Source: Desulfocurvus sp.
Lineage (GTDB): Bacteria > Desulfobacterota > Desulfovibrionia > Desulfovibrionales > Desulfovibrionaceae
Direction of reading: 5' to 3'
Length of the DNA: 14,331 nucleotides
Assembly (NCBI RefSeq): GCF_023230885.1
Contig: NZ_JALNWM010000071.1
Location: forward strand, 1-14,331
Shown: positions 1 to 7,533 of the stretch, in pieces
Layout of the letters: every line of letters starts with the position of its first letter
How positions within the stretch are numbered: position 1 is the first letter of the stretch
Translations under genes and position numbers: made by a program
The notes under the pieces: generated by a model
Database searches by the model: none
The model's input: the letters and a program-made list of their open reading frames with translations, nothing else
What the model was told of the DNA's origin: nothing

Positions 1-102
1 ATGCAGGCCGCCGGCTGGCCACGGCCCAAGAAGTTGCACAGGCCCGCATTCCGGCAGGCCCTTCCGGATCACCCACGGCATCCCCCACAGTTCCTGCCGC
101 AC
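1..102 (-). CDS. Possible 5' part of an unidentified gene, cut by the window edge
   Basis: A minus-strand frame is open from the left edge back to a stop at 271-273, with possible starts at GTG 225, GTG 102 and ATG 81. From GTG 102 the visible 34 residues read like protein (VRQELWGMPWVIRKGL, then a run with QLLGPWP). Their codons end mostly in G or C, as in the other genes here, whereas the stretch between 225 and 105 has many T-ending codons and looks non-coding. The ribosome site before 102 is weak (a GGAAA about 8 bases upstream). I do not recognise the family. It would lie downstream of aat on the same strand, beyond two strong hairpins. It could also be chance open frame. Confidence 0.35.
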   Translation of the reverse strand, partial: MRQELWGMPWVIRKGLPECGPVQLLGPWPAGGLH

Positions 103-352
103 CGTGACATTTCCAGGAATCCATCCGCAGCGGACGCCGCCAGGCGCGCAGGTCTCCGCAACAGATCGCCCCCGGAGAACCAAGACACCAACCAGCGCAG
201 ATGGGATGCGGTACGCGCGCGACACGCACCCCTGACCCCCGGGAGACCGCACCCGGTCGGGCGGCCGCCTTCAGCGGCCGCCCCTCGGGCACCCCGAGGG
301 GCCAAGCCCACTGGCGCCCCGGCTGCTCCTCGCCCGCTGCCCCTCGCCGCCT
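103..352. other. Intergenic region downstream of aat
   Basis: This stretch between the aat stop and the possible edge gene holds no convincing gene. Its codon positions show no G/C bias in any frame, and no tRNA-like T-arm was seen. Its only clear structure is the pair of perfect hairpins at 259-301. Confidence 0.5.
259..301 (-). terminator. Two overlapping perfect hairpins after aat (possible terminator or attenuator)
   Basis: Read on the plus strand, bases 259-268 and 274-283 form a perfect 10-bp G/C stem with a 5-base loop. Bases 281-289 and 293-301 form a perfect 9-bp stem with a 3-base loop. The two share 281-283, so they cannot both form fully. They begin about 50 bases past the aat stop. 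No T-tract follows in the transcribed direction, so this is not a classical rho-independent terminator. It may slow polymerase, protect the mRNA 3' end, or act as a switch for the gene beyond. Confidence 0.4.
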
Positions 353-1063
353 TTAGCCGGATGGGGCGAACCCCTCGGGCAGGGTCCAGGCGTCGGGGGC
401 CGGGGGATGGGTGCGCAGGATGGCCAACCGCGTCAGGAAGCGGGCGCGGGGCATTTCGAAGGCGCCGAAGCGCAGCATGTGGCGGGTGGTCTGCTGGCAG
501 TCGATGAGCCCGTAGCCCCAGCGGGCCAGCAGGCGCGCAAGGACCACGAAGGCGGCCTTGGAGGCGTCGGGCGCCGTGTGGAACATGGATTCGCCAAAGA
601 ACACCCGGCCCAGGGCCACGCCGTAGACCCCGCCGGCCAGGGTGCCGTCGGCGGCCCAGGCCTCGACGCTGTGGGCCGCGCCCAGGGCGTGCAGGCGTTG
701 GTAGGCCTCGATCATCTCGGGCACAAGCCAGGTGCCCTGGGACCCCCGGCGCGGGGTTTCGGCGCAGGCGCGGATGACCCGGGCGAAGGCCCGGTCGACG
801 GTCACGGCGTAGGTTCGCCGCCGCAGGGTCCGGCCCAGGGAGCGCGGCACATGCAGCGCCTCGGGCGGCAGCACGCAGCGCGGATCCGGCGACCACCACA
901 GGATGGGGTCGCCAGGGCCATACCAGGGGAAGATGCCTTGGGAGTAGGCCCGCAGCAGGCGTCCGGGGGCCAGGTCGCCGCCGAAGGCCAGCAGGCCGTC
1001 GGCCCCCGCGCGGGCGGGGTCGGGGAACCGGTCCGCCCCCGGCGGGATGAATTCGATGGTCAC
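353..1063 (-). CDS. aat: Leucyl/phenylalanyl-tRNA--protein transferase
   Basis: This cytosolic enzyme moves Leu or Phe from aminoacyl-tRNA to the N-terminal Arg or Lys of proteins, making N-degrons read by ClpS. The 236-residue length is normal. Family motifs are in order: GIFPWY (43-48), WWSPDPR (56-62), TWLVPEM (111-117), HSVEAW (131-136), GGVYGV with FGESMF (144-161), DASKAAF (166-172) and IDCQ (187-190). The last two segments correspond to the catalytic Glu/Gln regions of the family. I chose the GTG start at 1063 because the family N-terminus (VTIEFIPP) begins there and a GGAG lies about 9 bases upstream. A longer frame back to 1333 adds about 90 Arg/Pro/Gly-rich residues without family similarity. 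It lies 306 bp downstream of clpA on the same strand, which completes the N-degron cluster. Confidence 0.95.
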   Translation of the reverse strand: MTIEFIPPGADRFPDPARAGADGLLAFGGDLAPGRLLRAYSQGIFPWYGPGDPILWWSPDPRCVLPPEALHVPRSLGRTLRRRTYAVTVDRAFARVIRACAETPRRGSQGTWLVPEMIEAYQRLHALGAAHSVEAWAADGTLAGGVYGVALGRVFFGESMFHTAPDASKAAFVVLARLLARWGYGLIDCQQTTRHMLRFGAFEMPRARFLTRLAILRTHPPAPDAWTLPEGFAPSG

Positions 1064-1369
1064 GGCGTGGCGCTCCGGTCCGCCCCCGGCGCCCCGGGCC
1101 CGCAGGGGGCCGGGGCCCGCCCGGTGGGCCAGGGCCCCTGGGCGCCGCCCCGCGCCAGCCGCCCCCCGGCGCACGGCCACGGGGCGACACGGGGCCCAGG
1201 CTTCGCCGCGCGGATTCCAAACCCCGTCGCGCGGGCTTCGGGCGTCGCCTGGCTCCGGGGCCGCCTCCCGGCGCGCCGCGCCCGGGTCGGGCCGCCCGCG
1301 CTGGCGCGCCAGCGGGAGCGCAGCGGCCCCCACCCCCGCAACGCGGACAGCGCGAGCATCCGCCGCCCC
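1064..1369. other. clpA-aat intergenic region, no gene
   Basis: These 306 bases of very high G+C lie between two same-strand genes. All frames give Arg/Pro/Ala/Gly-rich translations typical of non-coding GC-rich DNA, and none has a recognisable motif. Several inverted repeats are present: CCAGGGCCCCTGG at about 1131-1143 and the perfect 16-base palindrome at 1299-1314. The gap is long for co-transcribed genes, so aat may have its own promoter, but I see no clear one. Confidence 0.6.
1299..1314. repeat. Perfect 16-base palindrome downstream of clpA
   Basis: CGCTGGCGCGCCAGCG reads the same on both strands and lies 56 bases past the clpA stop. With no spacer it would make only a short hairpin, so it could equally be a protein-binding site or chance in GC-rich DNA. 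Confidence 0.35.
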
Positions 1370-3667
<2,298 letters not shown>

Positions 3668-3979
3668 TCACACCTCTTCCATGGTGCATTTCAGGGGGAA
3701 GCCCTCTCGGGCCGCGCGCTGGCGCACAACGGCCACCTTGGTCTCGGCCACCTCCACCGTGTAGACGCCGCACACGCCGATTCCGTCGTGGTGCACGCGC
3801 AGCATGATCTCCGTGGCCTCGGCCGCAGTCTTGCGAAACACCTCGCACAGAACCTGCACGACGAACTCCATCGTCGTGTAGTCGTCGTTGTGCAGAAGCA
3901 CCTTGTACTTCCTCGGCTCGCGGACCTCGTCGTCCAGGTACACCCCGGGCTCGCCGGGGCGGGAAAAAGGCTGCGGCAC
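3668..3979 (-). CDS. clpS: ATP-dependent Clp protease adaptor ClpS
   Basis: This N-recognin binds proteins with destabilising N-terminal Leu, Phe, Trp or Tyr and hands them to the ClpA N-domain. The 103 residues carry the core motif KVLLHNDDYTTMEFV (26-40). Asn31, Asp32 and Met37 fall at positions matching the E. coli pocket residues Asn34, Asp35 and Met40, and His63 matches His66. The conserved CGVYTVEVAETKV segment (70-82) and a C-terminal PLKCT stretch follow. The residues that distinguish bacterial Leu/Phe/Trp/Tyr recognition are therefore present. The start is a GTG at 3979 with AGAGGGAG about 8 bases upstream. The stop codon abuts the clpA ATG. The disordered N-terminal tail, which in the family enters the ClpA pore, is about 20 residues. 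Confidence 0.96.
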   Translation of the reverse strand: MPQPFSRPGEPGVYLDDEVREPRKYKVLLHNDDYTTMEFVVQVLCEVFRKTAAEATEIMLRVHHDGIGVCGVYTVEVAETKVAVVRQRAAREGFPLKCTMEEV

Positions 3980-4004
3980 GTCTGCGGCTCCCTCTTGGTC
4001 CGCG

Positions 4005-4025
4005 CCCCGGGCCTGAGGCCCCGGG
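4005..4025 (-). promoter_or_regulatory. GC-rich hairpin in the clpS leader
   Basis: CCCGGGCC and GGCCCCGGG flank a 3-base loop and pair with one bulged base, 26-46 bases upstream of the clpS GTG. It lies in the probable 5' untranslated region, between an AT-rich stretch (4028-4060) and the clpS ribosome site. It could affect mRNA stability or translation. No known riboswitch class is recognised. Confidence 0.4.
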
Positions 4026-4035
4026 CGATGAAAAC

Positions 4036-4080
4036 ATCTCTTCGTTGAATAGAATTACGGGAAATCGGCCCCGGGGTAAA
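4036..4080 (-). promoter_or_regulatory. Possible promoter region of clpS-clpA
   Basis: This is the only AT-rich island between the CYTH gene and clpS. On the minus strand TTTACC is followed after 17 bases by TAATTC, a poor sigma-70 match at -10 (2 of 6). No convincing heat-shock sigma-32 boxes were found. A 7-bp hairpin (4066-4072 with 4081-4087) overlaps the -35 candidate and could instead be a weak terminator for the CYTH gene. A promoter here is likely on context, but its exact position is not resolved. Confidence 0.25.
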
Positions 4081-4136
4081 GGGGCCGCCTCGAAGCACAA
4101 TCTAAGGCTCCCGGCGGGCTTGTCCAGCGGGCGGGC

Positions 4137-4724
4137 TCAGGGGGCCGGGAAACCGGGGGCCTCGGGGCCCTGCGGGGGGAAGACGAAGCTGTCGTCGGCG
4201 GGCAGGCCGCAGGCGGCGCGGTGGGCGCGGTTGAGCTCGTGGTAGCTGGCCTGGGAGGTGGGCAGGCCCGCGAGCCCCGCGGCGGCCGCCACCCCGGCCA
4301 GGGCGTCCGGCGGGCCCTCGATCTCCACGAAATCGCCGAAGGGCAGACGGTCCAGGCAGACATGGCAGCCGCCCAGGGCCCATTCCTCGCGCAGTTTCTC
4401 GTACACGCAGGCCACCTCCAGCCCCAGGGCCGCCAGGGCCACACGCAGGGGCGCCAGGTCGGCGACCTCGGTCTCGTGCTCGCGACGGGCCTTGACCCCG
4501 GGCGGGGCCGGGGCCTGCGCAGGCAGCTTCACGGTCAGCAGGTTGCGCCCGTCCTCGCGCAGGCGTATGAGGATGCCTCGGGCGCGCAGGCCGCGCCCGG
4601 GGTCGTCGTAGACCTCGTTGCGCTCCCGGCGCCGGGCCAGGCGCCGGGCCCCGGCCGCGCCCAGCGCGGCGGCCACGGCGGCCAGGTCCGCGCCCAGGTA
4701 TTTGATCTCGGTTTCCAGCGGCAT
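4137..4724 (-). CDS. CYTH-domain protein (class IV adenylate cyclase / triphosphatase family)
   Basis: CYTH proteins form a beta-tunnel that binds triphosphate compounds with metal ions. Members include CyaB-type adenylate cyclases, thiamine triphosphatases and inorganic triphosphatases. The 195 residues start with the signature ExExK (Glu4, Glu6, Lys8 in METEIKYL-like MPLETEIKYL). The expected basic and acidic strands follow: LIRLRED (52-58), LTVKLP (63-68), REHETEV (81-87), YEKLREEW (108-115) and LDRLPFGDFVEIEG (123-136). The ATG at 4724 has CGGAG 7 bases upstream; a longer frame to 4814 has no such support and would overlap the divergent crcB promoter area. The tail from about 175 is Pro-rich. 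Which triphosphate it uses cannot be told from sequence, and it could be an enzyme of nucleotide, thiamine or polyphosphate metabolism. Confidence 0.88.
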   Translation of the reverse strand: MPLETEIKYLGADLAAVAAALGAAGARRLARRRERNEVYDDPGRGLRARGILIRLREDGRNLLTVKLPAQAPAPPGVKARREHETEVADLAPLRVALAALGLEVACVYEKLREEWALGGCHVCLDRLPFGDFVEIEGPPDALAGVAAAAGLAGLPTSQASYHELNRAHRAACGLPADDSFVFPPQGPEAPGFPAP

Positions 4725-4815
4725 GGTCGTCTCCGGGCGGCCGCGACGCGGCGTCCGCCTGCGGCCCGAGGGTATACCGCCCGCGCCCAAACCGCAAACG
4801 CCCCGGAGGGCCACC
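4725..4815. promoter_or_regulatory. Divergent promoter region between the CYTH gene and crcB
   Basis: These 91 bases separate two divergent starts. The palindrome GGTATACC (4771-4778) supplies a TATACC -10-like box on both strands, about 38 bases from the crcB GTG and 47 from the CYTH ATG. On the minus strand TTTGCG lies 16 bases upstream of it, a weak -35. No good -35 is seen on the plus strand. I looked for the fluoride riboswitch (crcB motif, GG-GATGG with a downstream pseudoknot partner) and did not see it. Confidence 0.3.
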
Positions 4816-5193
4816 GTGGAAAAACTCGTCCTGCTCGGCCTGGCCGGGGGCCTGGGCGCCCTGGCGCGCTACGGGCTGGCCGGGCTCGTGCAGCGGCTGG
4901 CCGGGGGCTCGTTTCCGGCCGGCACCTTCGTGGTCAACATGGCGGGCTGCCTGCTCTTCGGGCTGGCCTGGGGCCTGCTGGAGGACCGTGCGGGCCTGGG
5001 CCCCCAGGCCCGGGCCGTGGTGCTCACGGGGTTCCTGGGTGCCTTCACCACCTTTTCAACCTTCATGTTCGAAAGCGCGGCCCTGCTGCGCTCCAGCCAG
5101 TGGGCCTACGCCGCGCTGAACATCGGCGGGCAGAACCTGCTGGGGCTGGCCTGCCTGCTGGCGGGGCTGGCCCTGGCCCGGCTGGTGCCGTAG
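4816..5193 (+). CDS. crcB: Fluoride ion channel CrcB/Fluc
   Basis: This inner-membrane dual-topology dimer lets fluoride leave the cell and so protects enolase and pyrophosphatase. The 125 residues have four hydrophobic segments, with three family signatures. These are GGLGALARYGL (11-21), GTFVVNMAGCLLFG (36-49, including the conserved Asn41), and TGFLGAFTTFSTFMFE (71-86), which carries the Phe residues that line the fluoride path and the TTFST segment near the central sodium site. The GTG start at 4816 has GGAGGG 6 bases upstream, and an in-frame extension to 4618 lies inside the opposite-strand CYTH gene. It is followed 19 bases later by a DUF190 gene. That pairing is common in bacteria and points to one fluoride-resistance unit. 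Confidence 0.93.
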   Translation: MEKLVLLGLAGGLGALARYGLAGLVQRLAGGSFPAGTFVVNMAGCLLFGLAWGLLEDRAGLGPQARAVVLTGFLGAFTTFSTFMFESAALLRSSQWAYAALNIGGQNLLGLACLLAGLALARLVP

Positions 5194-5212
5194 CCGCGCG
5201 GGGAGGGACGCC

Positions 5213-5557
5213 ATGAAGCTGCCCACACAGGCCGAGCGCCTGCGCATCTACACCGGCGAGAGCGACACGGCGGGCGGACGCCCGCTGCACGAAATCATCA
5301 TCGAGGAGGCCCGGCGGCGCGGGCTGGCCGGGGCCACGGTGCTGCGCGGGGTGGCGGGCTTCGGGGCCAACAGCCGCGTGCGTACGGCCAAGATACTGCG
5401 CCTGTCCGAAGACCTGCCCATGGTCACCGAGATCGTGGACGCCCCGGAGAAGATCGACGCCTTCCTGCCCCTGCTGGACGGGCTGATCCGCGAGGGGCTT
5501 GTGGTCCGCGAGCCGGTGCGGGTGCTGGTCTACCGCCACAACGACGGCAGGAAGTAG
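5213..5557 (+). CDS. DUF190 family protein (PII-like fold, COG1993)
   Basis: This 114-residue cytosolic protein belongs to DUF190, whose known structures have a ferredoxin-like, PII-like fold. Its molecular job is unproven. Family signatures are the segment GGRPLHEIIIEEARRRGL (21-38), AGATVLRGVAGFG (39-51), ILRLSEDLPMVTEIVD (61-76) and a C-terminal VRVLVYRH strand (102-109). The ATG has GGGAGGG 5 bases upstream and follows crcB by 19 bases on the same strand. The gene pair suggests that it helps or senses fluoride export through CrcB, an inference from neighbourhood. No membrane segment or signal peptide is visible. It ends 7 bases from the convergent cheB stop with no terminator between. Confidence 0.9.
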   Translation: MKLPTQAERLRIYTGESDTAGGRPLHEIIIEEARRRGLAGATVLRGVAGFGANSRVRTAKILRLSEDLPMVTEIVDAPEKIDAFLPLLDGLIREGLVVREPVRVLVYRHNDGRK

Positions 5558-5564
5558 CCCCGCC

Positions 5565-6638
5565 CTACCCCGCCGCGCGGTGCACCACCTCGTGGGCGAT
5601 GCGCTCCAGGGGCAGGATCTTGTCCACCCCCCCGGCCTTCACGGCCTCGCCGGGCATGCCGTAGACCACGCAGGTGGCTTCGTCCTGGGCTATGTTCCAG
5701 GCCCCGGCGTCCTTCATCTCCTTCATGCCCACCGCGCCGTCGTCGCCCATGCCGGTCATGATCACGCCGATGACGTTGGGCCCGGCGTAGCGCGCCGCCG
5801 AACGGAAAAGCACGTCCACGCTGGGCCGATGGCGGCGCACCAGCGGCCCGTCCTTGACCTCCACATGGTAGCGCGCGCCGCTACGCTTGAGCAGCATGTG
5901 GCGGTTGCCCGGCGCGATGAGCGCCTGCCCGCGCAGCACGGTGTCGTTGTCCGCCGCCTCCTTGACCGTGATGCGGCAGATGCCGTCCAGGCGCTTGGCA
6001 AAGGCGGCGGTGAACATCTCGGGCATGTGCTGGACGATGACGATGCCCGGGCAGTCCATGGGCATGGCCTCCAGGAACTCGCGCAGGGCCTCGGTTCCGC
6101 CGGTGGAGGCACCGACGACCACGACCTTCTCGGTGGTTTGCAGGGTCGCGGGCCGGGGCGCCGGGCCGGAGATGACCGCGTCCGCCGAAAGCTTGGGCTG
6201 GACCACCATGCGCGGGGCCGTGAGCTTGCGCAGGTTGGCCCGCGCCGCGGCCTTCACGGCGTCGGTGATGCGGATGCGCGATTCCTCGAGGAACTGGCGC
6301 GTGCCCAGGCGCGGCTTCTGGATGATGTCCACTGCGCCGTATTCCAGGGCGCGCATGAGGGTCTCGGAGCCCTTCTCCGTCAGCGTGGAACACATGACCA
6401 CCGGCACGGGATGCTGGGTCATGATCTTGCGCAGGAAGGTCAGCCCGTCCATGCGCGGCATCTCCACGTCCAGGGTGATCACGTCGGGGACCACCTGTTC
6501 CATACGCTTGGCCGCGGCAAACGGGTCGCCCGCGGTGCCCGCGACCTCGATGTCCGGGTCGGCGTCCAGGATTTCGGCCAGGGTGCTGCGCACCACGGCC
6601 GAATCATCCACCACGAGCACCTTGATCTTCTTGGTCAT
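5565..6638 (-). CDS. cheB: Chemotaxis response regulator protein-glutamate methylesterase CheB
   Basis: CheB removes methyl groups from receptor glutamates and deamidates glutamines. Phosphorylation by CheA activates it, giving sensory adaptation. The 357 residues consist of a receiver domain (1-120) with the acidic pair Asp11/Asp12 and phospho-acceptor Asp57 (TLDVEMPRMDG), a linker (about 130-168), and a methylesterase domain (170-350). The catalytic triad is visible: Ser178 in VVVGASTGGT, His204 in VQHMPEMF and Asp300 in MTGMGDDGAVGM. The ATG start has GGAGG about 6 bases upstream. cheB is the last gene of the che operon, 15 bases after cheR. All active-site residues are intact, which implies that methylatable receptors exist elsewhere in the genome. 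Confidence 0.97.
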   Translation of the reverse strand: MTKKIKVLVVDDSAVVRSTLAEILDADPDIEVAGTAGDPFAAAKRMEQVVPDVITLDVEMPRMDGLTFLRKIMTQHPVPVVMCSTLTEKGSETLMRALEYGAVDIIQKPRLGTRQFLEESRIRITDAVKAAARANLRKLTAPRMVVQPKLSADAVISGPAPRPATLQTTEKVVVVGASTGGTEALREFLEAMPMDCPGIVIVQHMPEMFTAAFAKRLDGICRITVKEAADNDTVLRGQALIAPGNRHMLLKRSGARYHVEVKDGPLVRRHRPSVDVLFRSAARYAGPNVIGVIMTGMGDDGAVGMKEMKDAGAWNIAQDEATCVVYGMPGEAVKAGGVDKILPLERIAHEVVHRAAG

Positions 6639-6653
6639 GGCTGCCTCCGTCCG

Positions 6654-7526
6654 TCAGGGCTTGCGATAGATGGTGGGCGCCGCCTGGGCCAGGGGCAGGG
6701 ACATGCCCGCCAGGCTCTCGGAATGGCCGATGAACAGGTAGCCGCCCGGGTTCAGGGTCCGGCAGAAGCGCGACAACAGGTCGTGCTGGGTGGGCTTGTC
6801 GAAATAGATGATCACGTTGCGGCAGAAGATGATGTCGTGCGGCTCGCGGAAATTGAAATCCTCCATGAAGTTGAGCCAGCGGAACTCCACCCGGCGGCGC
6901 ACCTCGGGCACCAGGCGCACCAGCCTGCGCGAGCGGTCCTTGCTGCGCATGAAGTACTTGCGCATGGTGGCCTCGGGCACGCCCCGGGCCTGCTCCTCGG
7001 TGTAGACGGCGTTGTGCGCCTTCTGGAGCACCTGGCGCGAGATGTCCGTGGCCACGACGGCGAAGCGGAAGTCGGGGTTGGCCTGCTGGAAGTCGCTGAG
7101 CACCATGGCCAGGGTGTAGGGTTCGGCGCCGATGGAGCAGCCCGCGCTCCACACGCGCAGGGTCCGCCCCCGGTTGCGGGCGTGCCACTCGGGCAGCACC
7201 CGCGCCTCCAGGAACTCGAAATGCTTGGGCTCGCGGAAGAAGTCCGTGGTGTTGGTCGTCACCTGGTCGATGAGGTGGCACAGCTCCGAGTCCAGCCCCT
7301 GGGGGCTGAACAGGAACTCGCTGTACTGGGCGTAATCGGAAAAACCCAGGGCCCGCAGGCGCTTCTGCAACCGGGCTTCGAGCAGGGTCTTCTTGCTCGG
7401 CGGCAGCTTGATGCCGTATTCCCGGCCGATGAACTCCGCAAAGCGCCGAAAGTCCTTGTCCGACATGGCCCTGGGCTTGCCCTGGGCCTGGAGGGAGTCG
7501 CGGCTCCTGGCCGCCTCGCCCGTCAT
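6654..7526 (-). CDS. cheR: Chemotaxis protein-glutamate O-methyltransferase CheR
   Basis: CheR methylates receptor glutamates with S-adenosylmethionine, opposing CheB. The 290 residues have the N-terminal helical domain (about 21-95) with TNTTDFFR (91-98), then the Rossmann methyltransferase domain. This has motif I as SAGCSIGAEPYTLAM (127-141), ATDIS (149-153), CRNVIIYF (245-252) and GYLFIGHSES (262-271). Most CheR proteins read GEEPY in motif I, where this one has GAEPY, so one of the two acidic residues is Ala. I chose the ATG at 7526 because a GAGG overlapping the cheA stop (CTGAGGCGGCC) lies just before it, and the distance to cheA is 7 bases. The inner ATG at 7466 (MSDKDF) has a weaker ribosome site but is possible. 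Confidence 0.95.
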   Translation of the reverse strand: MTGEAARSRDSLQAQGKPRAMSDKDFRRFAEFIGREYGIKLPPSKKTLLEARLQKRLRALGFSDYAQYSEFLFSPQGLDSELCHLIDQVTTNTTDFFREPKHFEFLEARVLPEWHARNRGRTLRVWSAGCSIGAEPYTLAMVLSDFQQANPDFRFAVVATDISRQVLQKAHNAVYTEEQARGVPEATMRKYFMRSKDRSRRLVRLVPEVRRRVEFRWLNFMEDFNFREPHDIIFCRNVIIYFDKPTQHDLLSRFCRTLNPGGYLFIGHSESLAGMSLPLAQAAPTIYRKP

Positions 7527-7533
7527 GGCCGCC

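Noticed and set aside
69..1220. A 383-codon minus-strand frame overlapping aat
   Set aside because: The translation is Arg/Pro/Gly-rich and out of frame with the clear Aat motifs.
1064..1333. N-terminal extension of aat to 1333
   Set aside because: About 90 Arg/Pro/Gly-rich residues have no family similarity. The GTG at 1063 starts the conserved N-terminus and has a ribosome site.
4060..4110. Heat-shock sigma-32 promoter for clpS-clpA
   Set aside because: CTTCGAG resembles the -35 box only weakly and no CCCCAT-type -10 follows at the right distance.
4725..4815. Fluoride riboswitch upstream of crcB
   Set aside because: The conserved GG-GATGG start and its pseudoknot partner are not present.
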